From Candolleomyces eurysporus (Eukaryota > Basidiomycota > Agaricomycetes > Agaricales > Psathyrellaceae), in assembly GCA_027579435.1 (NCBI GenBank), contig JANBPK010001498.1, positions 1 to 57,261 of the forward strand: DNA of 57,261 nucleotides. Reading direction: 5' to 3'. Both the position numbers and the translations under genes were made by a program. This document shows positions 33,361-46,724 of the stretch, in pieces (within the stretch, counting starts at the first letter, position 1; the number at the start of each line of letters is the position of its first letter). Below the pieces are notes generated by a model. The model saw only the letters and a list, made by a program, of their open reading frames with translations, was not told the origin of the DNA and did no database searches.

Positions 33361-35330
33361 AAGGAGGTAAGAGGCCATTTGTTTACCACTGGTGCAGGTG
33401 CCTGAGCAGAGAAATTGGCCGGCTGAGGTGCGCTCGCCTGACGGTCGGCAAGGTGGCCAGTGAAGAGTGCGAGAGTGGGAGAAAGGCCCAAGTCGTCCTA
33501 TTTCCTACAGTCAACAAGCCGACGCTGACTGCTGCTGTCCCAGGCGAACGTTATTCTGGAAGGTCGTCAAAGAGGGTCGCGTTCGATGGTTGAAAGACCT
33601 ACCTAGGTCACATCCTTCGGAGTTGGGGGTTGGATACAGACGACTGCTGGCATGGAGAAAGCTGGGAGCCCCTGGTGCGTGCTTCTTTATTCAGTATCGT
33701 GTCCGTCCTGACGGGCCGACACTAGACCTCCCACTGGGCCCCATCTTCAACTCCACCTTGTCCTGCCCCTCGTCCTTTACGACTGCAACGTCCCATAACC
33801 TCGCGACACCACCTCTTTCAAGCATGAAGGCCCTCCACCGTCCCATCCGTCCGCAGTCTCTGCTTCGCGATTCTCTCCCGTCACTTTCCATCCACGTCCA
33901 CTAGCGCCAGTTCTCGAGTCTCGTCAACAGCTGGGCGCCCATCGTCTGCTAGCAGCACACTGATAGCCAGGGTTCCAGAGCAAAGACCTATCCAGGACGC
34001 TGGCCAATGGCACTACTGAATATCACGTCGAAGGTCACACCATTTCCTCGGTTTTGAACTGTAGGCGGCCAGGATTCATCCCGTCGCCAACGGTCTGTCC
34101 GCACAGTCCAAGCCCCATCTCGCCTTGATCGATGCCTCAACCTGGCTCGGCTCTGCTGGCTGAAGTATTGTTCAGCGTCGAGAAGATCAGCAAGATGACG
34201 CCGTTCTTACCAGATGGCCTAGTTATGTTGGCGGTAACTCTGCTGCATGGACACGCTCCAATTCTTGTCCCAGAGGCCAATTATGCAATGAGACAACGGA
34301 AGCTGTCGTTGCTCCCCTCTACGTTGCTTGGTCATCACGCAAGGCCCCTGGCCTCAAGGTCCCCTCGGGTGACCGATTTTTCCTGCCAGGCGTACAAGCC
34401 AGAGGCTATCCATGATGCGGAGAGTGCAGACCCACAAATGCATGTCTCCAAAACGTTGGATAACACGAGCTATTGGTGTCAGCCCTGCATCATACCGATG
34501 GCGGCAGAATACCTGTTTGATCAACGCTGCCCAGTGGTCAGAGGCGGATCGAGAGGGCAATGACCATGGCCACATGCGCCAAGTGGGCGGAAATATGCTC
34601 AAGGCCGTGCCACCAGTTGTTGTTGGGACTCGAAGCCATGGCTTGCGACCAAGTCTGAGAGATCGTCTGGTTGCTTCCGAGTCCTCTGCAATATGCTGGA
34701 TTGGCTTAGCCCATAGCATGCGATACTTGAAGCAAGAGCGATTACGAGCCTCAGCCATAGTCAAGCGGCTTTGAGGCGTCGCGAGCTCGCAGAAGCAGCC
34801 TCTGGACTGTAGCTGGTGGGAGATCGTATCGTGGCTAGTGAAAAGGAATTTTCAATGAGGATTTCTGGTCATTGGCGTTGAAGTAGAAGAATCCACCTAC
34901 CTTGAAGCTACGACCACTCCCCGAACCCTCATCACCACTGCCAGACACTTCTTCCACTACGAGAATTGAGAAGGATGGCGATATCCCCTTCATGCCAGCA
35001 GGCACCCAAGCATTCCGTATTCTGCTGAGCTCGTGGCGAAAGCTCGAGCGCTCTCGCGAGGAACTGCTGGTCACGGTGTCGATTGCCAAATTGTCTGGTG
35101 ATTCGTCCTCCCACTACCTCGCCGAGAACATCTTCTCAACCTATTGTCATCGCGAAGCCGTCTGGGGCAAAAGGAGGAGGCCATGAGCTGGTCGAGAGTG
35201 TTGAGAACGTTGAACGAATGTTTGACAAATGCTCGTGGTGGCCGATAGCCAACAATGGCCCATCGTCGCAGTCGCGGCAGCCCCATTCAGCGATCAAGCG
35301 GGCCCCCGCCATTCGAACCGGTTNGCCTTA
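33361..35330. repeat. Module C2: decayed duplicate of module C1
   Basis: Matches 18781-20760. ORFs at 33467-33904 and 34132-34563 are open but do not preserve the frames seen in copies 1 and 3. Near 35040-35160 it carries sequence not seen in copy 1 at the same place, interrupting the region matching the small ORF of module C1. N at 35324. No gene called. Confidence 0.4.
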
Positions 35331-35635
35331 CTCCCACTCGCTTGTTTCAATTAAACACTCCCTTTACGAGGGCGTTGAACGAGGGCGAGTTCAACGCCCT
35401 CGCTGTGGACCTCAAAATAGCTTGACCCTGACCAGCTACTATGCTGGGTCCGGTGCCCCTATCTATCCTGACCTTCCTACCGCAGTCCTTGGCCTTCGAC
35501 ACAAATGAACTGTCTCCATTCTGTTCCTCGGAGCCTGAGGCCGCGAATCCAACTACCCACAGGCCAATCAAGGCGTCCAGGATGCTGCTAGAACATTTTT
35601 TAGACCAAGGCTCGCCTTGTTACTAAGGAGGTGCG

Positions 35636-35947
35636 GTGCGTCAGGAGCTTCCAGCGTTATCATTACATTTACACAACTTCCAGCTTTTAAGGCTACTCTT
35701 GGAGTCAACAGCGGTGACTTCGTTGTCAAACTCGGTCATTTTCGGGCCAGATATGTGCCAGCTGATGGAACAATGGTTCATTCAAGTCCAATTCAAGAAG
35801 CTGGCAAAGCTCGAGCTCACTGCTGGCACAGATCAGTCCATGGGGGAAGTCCACCATCTAGCAAATTTTTGTCTCTTACACTTCAAGTCTGATAAGGCAC
35901 AAGGGCTCACCGCGTGTCCAGAATTCCTAGACTGGGCTTCGAAATAG
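35636..35947 (+). CDS. ORF of unknown function, possibly a leucine-rich fragment
   Basis: A 103-codon frame with Leu-rich content (LHLHNFQLLRLLLEST, then FKKLAKLELTAG). It looks loosely like the LRR part of an F-box/LRR protein, but no F-box precedes it. A second frame follows on the + strand (35914-36330) and could be a further exon or chance. DNA just upstream (about 35450-35640) recurs at about 40833-41010, so this area is also repetitive. Low confidence. Confidence 0.25.
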   Translation: MRQELPALSLHLHNFQLLRLLLESTAVTSLSNSVIFGPDMCQLMEQWFIQVQFKKLAKLELTAGTDQSMGEVHHLANFCLLHFKSDKAQGLTACPEFLDWASK

Positions 35948-36330
35948 TCTGGACGTCGTCACGAAGCTGTATTGCATTGCTGGAGATCTGGCACACATTC
36001 AGAGACCCCATAGAACTCGAATTTGGAGTCGTAATAACGGTCAATGACTCCGCTCACATTCACAAACGGGGATTCCAACGGCGCTTTCAGACGTCCACTG
36101 TGACGCTACGCATTATGCCGTCTTGTTTTCTCCCGGCTCTCGAGTTCTTTCTGTGCGGTAGACCAGGAAACAATCCATGGAGGTCGTGTTATCGGAACTC
36201 ATCTAGTGCCCATGTATTTGTTGTTGTACACAACGTCCTAATGAATAAAACGAAACGAAATCAACTTCCTGTCTGCAAGCAACCAATTGTCCTCAAAGAA
36301 TGTCCCAATGCTCCTTCAAGAAAAGCGTAG

Positions 36331-36717
36331 CATGACTATCCCAGGAGTGTGCAAGACCGTCGAATACGGCTCTTGTTCCTTCTGGCGTCGTTAAAACCAA
36401 AAGTCGAAGGGATTGCGATACCGCAAGACGAAGTATAATTGGCGCTAATAGTGAGTCTTGGTTTTCTTGGACCTTGGTAAATGAAGAGAAATTCGGTTAG
36501 GCTGTTAGCTCAAGTTGAATGTAGGGCACCGGATGAACTGCTTGAAGAACGTCTCGCAGCACGTCGAGAAATAAGCAACCCCTCAAGATTGCACTAGGGC
36601 TGATGGTCGTCGAGCAGCGTCGAAAGAAGTGGTATGCTGAGATGCCACACATGATCATCTTAAACGCTCGGCCGTAAGAAGAGTAAGCATACGTTTGGAA
36701 GCAACAAAGTCAAACGT
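36331..36717. other. Spacer, nothing seen
   Basis: No ORF with recognisable features and no repeat spotted by eye. It lies downstream of the - strand gene at 36718-37123. Confidence 0.4.
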
Positions 36718-37123
36718 TCACCGTATCATTGTCAATGCACCAGTACAGAGCCGAGCCCAACCCATGTAAAGTCGCCCTTGCCTCTCTTTTTCAAAGAATT
36801 CGGGTGCAGAAGCATAACCGCCTTGCTGTGGAGGCCTTGAGATCCTGGAATCATAGAGTTTCTCCCAGTCGAGGGATTGATCGTAGGGATAGGGCTTCAA
36901 GGCGCGTAAGATGGGTTTGACCGCAGACTCGAGAACGCGCTTCACAAGCGTTTCGTTTCGTTGGATATCCAGTGCATCCAGGATTTCTAACGGCAAATTG
37001 ATGCAGAGGTGTCACAGGCCCAAGCATATACGCACCTCCAGTACTGAGTGGTTTAGATTCGCGCAATCGTTTGAGACGACTCGTTCCTTTACATCTTTTG
37101 GTCAGTCTGAGTGTCTCCTTCAT
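36718..37123 (-). CDS. Small two-exon protein, uncharacterised
   Basis: Exons 37123-37036 and 36986-36718 join across a 49-bp GT-AG intron (37035-36987) to give about 118 residues. It starts MKETLRLTKRCKGTSRLKRL and continues EILDALDIQRNETLVKRVLE, then ILRALKPYPYDQSLDWEKLY, and ends GALTMIR. Composition is that of a normal globular, charged protein. It lies only 55 bp after the stop of the next - strand gene, so the two could be parts of one gene separated by a misread N at 37156. I do not recognise the family. Confidence 0.45.
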
Positions 37124-37178
37124 TCAAAGCGGCAGGGTCATATGCAAAGGGTGCGNAAAAAAGAGCTCCGCTCAAGAC

Positions 37179-37680
37179 TTAAGCTGCCTTGTTAGCCGGC
37201 ACATCCAGGCTCACTTTTTCCTGCAAAAGATCATCGTACTTGATGCATTCCGACGGTATGCTTAGAGATTCCAAGAGTGGGTAACATGATCATTGTCAAA
37301 GCCAACCATGACTCTGGGATATCTCTCACAGGACGTCGGAGAGTTGATCAAAAAACGAATTGATTTTGTGAGTAGATGGTCGACGTCAGCCACTGTAATT
37401 GCTACTATATAGCCATTCTTCCTTCTCCAAAGGAATTCAGCGTCAGACGAAATACGATTCCAGATGTCCTTGTCGAACCTGGTTGAGTTTAGTGGCGTTT
37501 CTGACTCGTTGGGTCCGCCACCGGCACCGGATGTGTTCGCGGTTATTTCCGTCAGGAACACCACGCGCCAGTTGTTCTCCAAGCGTTTTCCTAGCTCGAG
37601 GCGTCGTGGCCTCGTCTGGAAACTCAGCCTGAACTCAACGTACGTGTGTCTAATTCAGTAAGCGATTTCTACGATATTAT
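37179..37680 (-). CDS. Uncharacterised protein, gene model incomplete
   Basis: The main exon (about 37660-37310) reads RLENNWRVVFLTEITANT, then FDKDIWNRISSDAEFLWRRK and VADVDHLLTKSIRFLINS. A second segment reads KYDDLLQEKVSLDVPANKAA with a stop at 37181-37179. The two lie in different frames, so a short intron near 37310-37265 is likely but was not fixed. A TATA-like TATATATA lies at about 37725-37733. The start codon is uncertain. Not a family I recognise. Confidence 0.4.
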
Positions 37681-37723
37681 TCCTTTTGAGAATACACTAA
37701 NTTTTTTCATTGACGTGCATGAG

Positions 37724-37734
37724 GCTATATATAC
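37724..37734 (-). promoter_or_regulatory. TATA-box-like element
   Basis: A TATATATA run upstream of the - strand gene ending at 37179. The position fits a core promoter if the true start lies 40 bp or more downstream on the - strand. Confidence 0.3.
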
Positions 37735-38125
37735 AGCACGGGACGTGACACCGACAGCAGAGGACAACACGNAAAAACAACTACAATATACAATACACTG
37801 ACTAAGAGACGGCAGATAATACAAATCATTCAAATGCTATGGTACAAAAGATCCAAGAAATACAGACCGTTGACTATACGGAACGAAAACGAGAACGAAA
37901 GGACATTGTAGGCTGTCTACCATGGCCAGTAGCTGGGATAGAAAAGAGTCGGGGTAAGCCTCCACCCCTCGCTCTACGCGTTCTTGGCTAAGTCATACTC
38001 TGCCGTATATAAACGCCGCCAATCGACGAAGAGCGGAAAAAACCAAACGGACGACCTGTGGATGCCAAAACTGCACCTTAGCTCAAGCTCGAAGACGCCA
38101 ACGCACAGCCAGCCGACGCTCTCAC

Positions 38126-38564
38126 CTCAAGTAACAGCGACAGAAGGAGCCTGGAGATCATTCTTTGAATTGTCCTGCGAGTTTCCGCCCCAGCGTCCGC
38201 GTCAAGGCCATCCGACTTGAGGGCTGGGCGTCAGCTGTGACAACATGATAAACGAGGAAAAACGAGAACTTACATCGTACGAGGCCCAGTAGTTGAAGCC
38301 CGCGAGAATTGATGTGTCTGCGTTCCTCTCCTAAGAGCAATGATTAGCAGCCGTGACAAGAAGTGGTGTCGTCGACGTCGAGACTTGGGAGATTGATGGA
38401 GACGGGGTGCTTACCGCTGTTGAGTCTGCAGAGGCTGAAGCCGAAATCGATCTGACAGGGAACTGGAACTGTAGTCCTCGCTCGCTCGCGTGGTGACCGT
38501 CGCGTATATCTACGGTGCCACCTTCTGTCTTTATGGCCAAGGAGAAGGACCGAGAGTCAGGCAT
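38126..38564 (-). CDS. Distant family B relative (B5), partial gene model
   Basis: Exons 38564-38415, 38330-38274 and 38215-38126 join by GT-AG introns. The first encodes MPDSRSFSLAIKTEGGTVDI and QFQFPVRSISAS, comparable in place to the family B N-terminus. The second, ERNADTSILAGFNYWASYD, is 19 residues and parallels the 18-residue family B exon 2 (NTIDTRFAGQFAYN in B1). The third begins SDGLDADAG and ends in a hydrophobic ISRLLLSLLLE. The matching intron positions support common origin; residue identity is low. The last exon was not identified and could lie beyond 38126. The frame is open upstream of the chosen ATG to 38948, so the start could be earlier. Function unknown. Confidence 0.45.
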
Positions 38565-38949
38565 TGCCTCTGGCGCCAGTGGGGGAATGGGAGACCGAGG
38601 GGTGAAAAAGATCCGGATGCTGATATATAGCAAAGACGAGAGAGGGTCCCCGTTGGCGTATAGATTGTCCAGGAGTAGACATTGAAGACGTAAAAATGCG
38701 ATGGAGGCTCGGAGGTTGAATGTCGGCAGCAAATTTTGAAATATTGATTCAGCGCTCCCGAGTGAAAAAGTCGACAAGCAACTAGATAGTTTACCAAGGG
38801 ACACCTCCGAGCCATTTTGGAGAAGAAAAGGCAGCCCTGACTGCCGATCGAGAGGATTGCCCTCGATTTCTGTCCCAATTGAGCCAAAATATGGGGTAAA
38901 GGCGGACCGCCTGGCGAGGAAACGAAATCGGACTGTCAATGCTAACATC

Positions 38950-41900
38950 AGCGCGTTTCTGCCGTAACAGCGAGAAGTTTAACAGTCCAAATGCGCGAGA
39001 ACATTGCACGGTTTTGTATGACCTGCGAGAAGGCTCTGGAGGCAACACAGATTACCGAGAAGGCCAGTATTTCCTAAACCTTTGGAGGATGAAAAGCACC
39101 CGGTTGATTGAATCACACAGAAATTGAACCGGGGACGGAACCAAATTGCGAGAGGTCTGGCGACAGAGGAGGCCAGCCCAATGAGAGATTGGTCACGGAC
39201 GGATTACTGCGACAGGATGGCAAGGGGTTGCTACATTGCAAAACCGGTGAGCCATTTACCCTGACTTTTTGCAGTTTGCTCCAGGATCGAGTGGATTGTC
39301 AGTTACTTATGCAGCCATATAACAATCGACTGAACGGCCAGCCAGAGTACGGACGAGGTACTACTCGAAGAAACCTCTACGGGTTTGACTAGAGCCAGGA
39401 ATACTGGCGACAGCCTGAACTGGGCCTACAGCCTGAGAGTGATAAAGTGAGTAAGAAACTGCAGAATTGCCAACCTGGGGGGCTGACTCACTACCTAATC
39501 TCGACTTTCCACCAGTTAGATACGAAATCGTCACCAGGGTACCAGCAAGAAGGAGGCCTCCTCCTACAGCTGACCAGTGCCCACACCATTTGGACGAAGT
39601 GGGCTCCGCTGTCCTGCCGTATCACGTCGCCCCTATTCAGAATGAAAGCACGAGCTGGTCCAGCCCAAACCACCCCCCGACATTCTCTCCGTTGTGGACC
39701 AATGCAATCCTCTATCTATCGAGAGGGTGAATGGTTTACTGGCGCTCAGTGACGGTGGATTCCGCCGGGGTTCTCGGATGCCTGGCTTTCGAGACCCCAG
39801 CACCAGACAGGATTGGCACCAGCCTGCAGACTCAGCTGTGAGCTTCGTCTGTTTACAATTCTGAACTGGCATGGGCAAGTAGCTAAGCGAGGATTCATCG
39901 GCGCGAACGCGACTAGCCAAACACCGCTCTTGCAGTTCCTCAAGAACTAGATTCGCAGTTGCGAAAGCCAACGAGATTTTGTGTGGCCTAGGTTTCTAGG
40001 CACTTTCGGAACCAGAGCCCGCTCTCGGAGCAGGATCCTTGCAGACGATACCATCAGGGTCTGGAACTACCGAGGATTGTCTTGGTTGTTCAGAATCGCA
40101 GCAGTACCTTGGAGTCGTCCTATGGTTCCTTGTCTTTTGTTATAGGGCCAAATATGACTGCTTGACTTGAATTCGGGGAGATGTCGAAGAAGGACATATT
40201 GCCCGCCGCTAGACGTTGCAAAGTTGAGCTTTACTGCATGCTTGAGGCTTTGTTGGGCTATAACCAGTTATCTGACTGGGTAAGGTGAGGGAAAGTATTT
40301 TCTCGTATTTTGGAGCGCGAGCGAGATGGAACCGACTAACCCAATCATTCACCAGGTTTTCCTTCATGGCATCCTTTCCATTGCTCTCCTTCTCCGCTTC
40401 TAGCTCTAGGTTGAGAGCAGCGCAACGACGATATTCAAACAAGATCTAGCTGTGCGATAGTTTTTGGAGGACACCAGGCGAAAGTTCAGGCAGTTTTTCA
40501 GGTAATAGTTCAGGGAAATGTACGCGTACTATTCCGTGTAAAAGTACACTTCCAGCACTTCCGAGTTTTGCGAGAAGTTCAAGCATGGATTACCCCCTCG
40601 GGGAGCCACGCACCGTGGGCAGCGCTAGAGCTTGAAGTGGTTACTTACGTTTGGCCATGGTACAAACATGCGCTGACTTGGAATTTCCAACTGGTTGATC
40701 GTGGAAGGGCCACTGCCCCCCCAAATCCCGCGGCCTATTCCCAGCGCCGTTGCTTTGCTTTGCCTCCCATGAAATGCGAGGCTGAGAATTTCCAGGACTT
40801 CTTCAAGTCTTTTGGGGTGGGCATGCTTTCTTCTCCCGACCTTCCTACCGCGGTTCCCGGCCTCTAGCAGTCAGAGCCAGCAGAAATTATCCCTATTTCT
40901 CGGAACATAAAGTCAACACCCCACCGCGAATAAACCTACCCCAAAGGCCGACCAAGGCGTTCAGGATACGCTTTGTGGTCCAAGGCTCGCCTTGTTAATC
41001 GATCGGTGCGTCAGATCTCCCAGTTTTCTCGGTTTCAAGGCCACTCCAGTCTCGACTAGTCCGCCTCTCAGCACCTTGTATCTCCTATCGTTCATGATCA
41101 CCCTCCTTGCGATGGCCAAATTTTGCATTTCGCCGTGTACGGCATGCAACATACTGCGGATAGGGAAGGGATTTTCCAGCACCTAGTACCTGAAGTGGCC
41201 AAACGTCCGGCCCAAGGCTGGAAAATTTTCAGGCCTAATCATTCAGTGAGGCAAGCGCGGGCGTGGATCACGCCCGGAGCGAGGCCTCAAGGGTATAAGG
41301 AAGATAAGGAGCTCTCTCATAAATTTGAGAACCGTCCTTCCACCTTGATCGTCAAGAGGGAGCGGGCCTGGATTGCTCACATTTTCGTCCAGGCTTTTAT
41401 CTTTCGTCAGGTATGCACTGAGCACGGGTAGAGCCCGGTAAATACGCGGATTAGCGGCCGAATATTTATTGATCAGAGGCCTGGTATTTCCGGCGCCCAG
41501 ACACTCGAATCGCGTCCCAAGGGCAAGCTACAGGCGCGTGCGCGTAAGTTTCCAAGGTTGTCACCGTTGCGCGGCCACCTACTAATGATGCAGGCGCGGC
41601 CGTCTAAGAGGAGTCCTCAGCTGTCTCAAAGCTTGGGCTATCCAGATACTCAACTATTGTAAACCGTATCCAAACCAAAGAAGCAATCCNAAAAAAATCT
41701 TGTGTTAGTGCGCGGTTTCGATAACCCACCGAAGTCTCACAGGAGTGCGAACCCCTTCTCTGATCAGAGTTCCGCTAGATTAGCGACATACAATAATATC
41801 GATAATGTTACGAGGACCATCTTTTTCTGAAGCTGGCGGGATGGCTGAACCTTTGCTGATCTCTGACTAACAGGTGTGTTTAAGACCTAATCCTGGTTCA

Positions 41901-42190
41901 CCGTCAGCCGCCCAGGAGGTTCATAAAAGTTGGCCCATTTCTGGCTTTTCCCCAGTTGTCTTTCGTGTCCTCCTGTCACGCCCTTTGGGGTAGATATAGC
42001 CAACCCCCCTGCCGTTCCCGATGATCACCCCACTTCTGAGGTACCTAATTGGTGTGGGAGCGATCCATGCGCTAACTGGCATGCTTCCCTCCCTCGCATC
42101 AAGCTTCATGTTTACCCAGTGGCCACCGCCTAGGGGATTTACAGTGAATTTCCCGATTGTGAGATGGGTGGGACTCAGTAGAAATGTTAA
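38950..42190. other. Gene-poor, probably degenerate sequence
   Basis: ORFs of 60-112 codons occur on both strands (for example + 39108-39392 and 39447-39752, - 39971-39633), overlapping and without motifs I know. Two parts look related to other places: about 40833-41010 resembles about 35470-35640 (CGACCTTCCTACCGCGGT / TGACCTTCCTACCGCAGT; CAAGGCTCGCCTTGTTA in both). No tRNA or transposase gene seen. N at 41690. Confidence 0.4.
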
Positions 42191-42400
42191 CCGTAGTCAG
42201 GGTAAAGTCACAAAGTCAGAACGTAGTCAGGGCAAAGTCAGGAAAGTCAACCAGAAATGATGGCTGATGCGCCTAGTACGATTTCGACTGAAACGTTATG
42301 CATATAGTCAGACTGGCCCAATATAGTCAGCCCCAGTCGGAAGATTGGCCTCCTGGTCCATTACAATTCTCACTCAGTCAGGCCTAGTCAGGCCTTTAAT
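42190..42400. repeat. Cluster of AGTCAG / AGTCAGG motifs
   Basis: About ten copies of AGTCA-type words, most of them AGTCAG or AGTCAGG, occur within about 200 bp in the same orientation (for example GTAGTCAGGG twice, TAGTCAGACT, TAGTCAGCCC, TCAGTCAGGCCTAGTCAGGCC). Spacing is irregular. Such clusters are typical of subterminal repeats of DNA transposons or of protein-binding arrays. No transposase was found nearby, so the origin is open. Confidence 0.5.
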
Positions 42401-43246
42401 CCTTTGCGGTATTTGAATGGTAGTCTAGGGTTAACGACACGGTAGTGTATGATTAGAGTGTTAAAAGGTTAGAATAGAATTGCTATATGGCATGAATTTG
42501 AGATTGCTGAACGAGGAGGGAGCCTAAGGTCTAAGCCATCGAGGAAGGGACGGCTTTCTTGCTACGGCGGCGCTGTTATGAATGCATCCGAGTCAGTGAT
42601 CATGGGAAGAAGGCTATGCATACAGTAAAATGGGGTCTTACTGAAGATATAAAAATTTCGAAGTCCTCGTCGGACGGAGTCTTGCCAGACGCTGTAATAA
42701 TATCTATGATCCTTCTGAAATGTATATCGGTGGAATCTTAAGCCTAGGGCGCCTCCTTCCTTGTGCTACTTTGTCGTAGGGCTCGGCCTAGAAGCACTCG
42801 TCCGACTAGCAATATCTGGTGCTGCCGACGAAGAGCGCACAAAATCGTAGGGCGAAGATATAAGTAGCTGATATACAGTCAATAGACAACAGACAGAGAT
42901 ATCTAAATCAGCATTGAAGTGGTTCAAGTGGGATCGTATGCAGTTGCCTAGTTGTCTCGCACTAGTAATATAACGAGAGAAGCCAGGCAGTGGGCATAGC
43001 AAAAGCTCGTTGAGCGTTAACGTTGACAGAGGAGGCCTAGTAATCACGAGCGCCTTTCTGCCAGAAGGCCGCGCTAACCATTCGGTGTTGACTGTGAGCT
43101 TAGAGGGCAGCGTCGACGCTCGCTCAACTTACAGACCTCATATATCAGCGAACTTATCGAAATTCGAGCTCGAGAACGAACATTATATTGTGCAAACGAA
43201 AAGTCAAGACAACTCGAACACCACGACTAAGCCGGTTGCAGCGTCA
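42401..43246. other. KRR1 downstream region
   Basis: No gene called. Short ORFs exist on both strands (42559-42741 +, 43047-42766 -). It contains the 3' end signals of KRR1. Confidence 0.4.
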
Positions 43247-44832
<1,586 letters not shown>

Positions 44833-45164
44833 TTTTAAGATCAGTAAAAAGTACTGCAACTGCAGGCGTCGAATTTATAGAGAAATGATGGTAGAAAACA
44901 GAGGAAACTGGCTCAAGAGGCTCAACACTGAAATTTGGATTACGTAACCGAGGACTCGCCTTTCGCCCATCAACGGAGGCTTTTGTACAGTACTTGTCGT
45001 CCACGACGGCGACCACCACCATCAACTCTCCACTGGCTGGCCTCTTTTTCTTGCTGGTGAGCTCTCCTTGCTACTACCTCTGTTCTACAGCTTTATGCCT
45101 ATTGCTCGCTTTCATAGCTCACCCACATCACCAAGTCAATTTCGCCTTTGAACCGGGATCAATC
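44833..45164. promoter_or_regulatory. Bidirectional promoter between KRR1 and the NCBP3-like gene
   Basis: A 332-bp region between two divergent start codons. It includes a C/T-rich tract on the + strand (about 45000-45085) typical of fungal core promoters. No TATA box stands out. Confidence 0.55.
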
Positions 45165-46602
45165 ATGGACGACATAGCACCTGCAACAATGAACACGGAC
45201 GAACCAACCACGACACTATCATACGACGACACCGTCCCGTACGAGGAACAGATTGCTGTCGACGAACCGGCAGGCTCAAGTCTCGCGAACCGTATCGGCA
45301 AAGGAAAAATATACCTTCTCGCGGATGCGGGAGCGCACGCGAAGGTGTGTACCGTGTCTTCGTTGATGTTCAAAGTGCTTCTTTAAAGCACACATTTTCG
45401 GTCACTTCATTTGTGCGCGTCGCGTGCACGCGCTCGTTTTTCTCATTGTGAAGAGTCGAACGCTGACCCAGTCGAATTTATCTTTATTAGAGGAAACCCA
45501 CCGACGATGCTGTCGGGGATGATAACGAGATGATGGAGGACGACCTTGAGCTAGGTACGTCACTTTCTGTCCACCATAATGCCACCAAGATGCTGATATG
45601 CGAGTCTTGTCTTCCAGACCCTGAACTCCGCCCAAACGCGCTACTATTCACCGGCCCTCCCATNGCACACCTTCCAACCCAACGAATATTTGCCTACGCA
45701 ACTCACTTTGAGGCTCACCCACTCGGTCTAGAATGGGTCTCCGACACCACTTGCGTCCTGGTATTCTCCAATAGGTCNTCAGCACGAAAGGCGTATGGAG
45801 CCCTCCAACGTTCGCTGGACGAGTCACCTTCCGCCGAGGATGGCTCTGTAACAGCCAAACCAATCCCAGTGCCTTTATGGCCAGCTGAGAAGCAGCTCAG
45901 CAGAACGCTAGAGCAGGCTTTGGGAACTAAAGCCCCTGCGGACCAAAAGGAAAACGACGAGCGCCTGAAGAGGGAGGTCGGGCTCTCCGCGCCTCTGCGC
46001 ATGCGCTGGGCGCGGAAAGACGACGTCAAGAAGAGAGGAGCCCGCAAGGAAAGCGAGTTCTACAAAAAACACGGGTCATTGGCCGGGAAGGAAGTTGTGA
46101 ATGGTCGGGATATACCCAACGTGCCTGGAGGTACTGGTAGGAAACGGCGGCGGGAGGATGAAGAGGAGGATGAGGAGGCGCAGCGTCAGAGGCTTGATAG
46201 GGAGCTTGACGCGTTTTTGGAGGATAGTCGGATGCTGAGCAGCAGGAGCCGACGGAGGACAATTCCAGGCCGGCTTCGCCGCCGTCCAAGATGCGCTCCG
46301 ACTACATAGCGTCGGATGGTCGGTCGCGGGTGCAGAAGGAATCCAGGGACGGGCATGGTCGAAGAAGAGATGGCCGGCGAGGTCGTGGAAAGGGGAACGA
46401 GCTCAGTGGGCCAAGCNTGAGCGAAAGGATTAGTGCAGGTCCCGTAGCTGACGTATCGTGGGGCAGGGATACGAAGAGGCGACGCGGTGATGGAGGGAAT
46501 GGTGGTGGAGGGCGTCGAGGAAGAGACGCCCGTCCTCAGAAAACGCAGCAAGAGCTTGATGACGAGCTCGATGCCTTCTTGAACGCGCCTAGCACTTCAT
46601 AG
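45165..46602 (+). CDS. NCBP3: NCBP3-like nuclear cap-binding / mRNA export protein
   Basis: NCBP3 (C17orf85 family) joins the nuclear cap-binding complex and links to mRNA export factors. Exons 1 and 2 are 45165-45344 and 45491-45554; exon 3 starts at 45618. Exon 3 reads NALLFTGPP, LPTQRIFAYATHFEAHPLGL, EWVSDTTCVLVF and ARKAYGALQ, the RRM-like domain of the family with its W-x-DDT/SDTTC motif. The C-terminal half is charged and Arg/Gly-rich, and two LDxELDAFL motifs (RLDRELDAFLED and ELDDELDAFLNAP) resemble those of CHTOP/FoP-type proteins. The frame changes by one base near 46230, between the two motifs: the upstream frame ends at 46309 while the downstream frame runs to 46602. A sequence error or a missed intron fits better than a true break. 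Ns at 45664, 45776 and 46417 are in-frame single-base ambiguities. Confidence 0.8.
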
Positions 46603-46724
46603 ATATTGTCTGTGTGCCCCCTCATACCTTTTGGGTTACTTTCGGTTTGATCACATTCCTNCTATACCACAGCTCCATCCGCTCGTTATTTTATTGTAAT
46701 TTGGTAATAGATTTGACCTTGTAT
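46603..46724. other. Convergent 3' ends of the NCBP3-like and EZH2-like genes
   Basis: A short spacer (about 120 bp) where the two genes converge. It is AT-richer than its surroundings and likely holds both poly(A) regions. Confidence 0.5.

Larger units (their letters stand above)
28382..35330 (+). repeat. Segmental duplication block, copy 2
   Basis: Order: NACHT5, module A3, B3 (convergent), module C2, ending near a CGAACCGGTT run at 35317. It matches copy 1 (13.8-21.1 kb) in order and spacing. No EZH2-like sequence was seen to its right, where small uncharacterised ORFs lie. Confidence 0.7.

Noticed and set aside
39108..39752. Two + strand ORFs (39108-39392, 39447-39752)
   Set aside because: No recognisable motif, no paralogue, and overlapping ORFs on the other strand; too weak to call.
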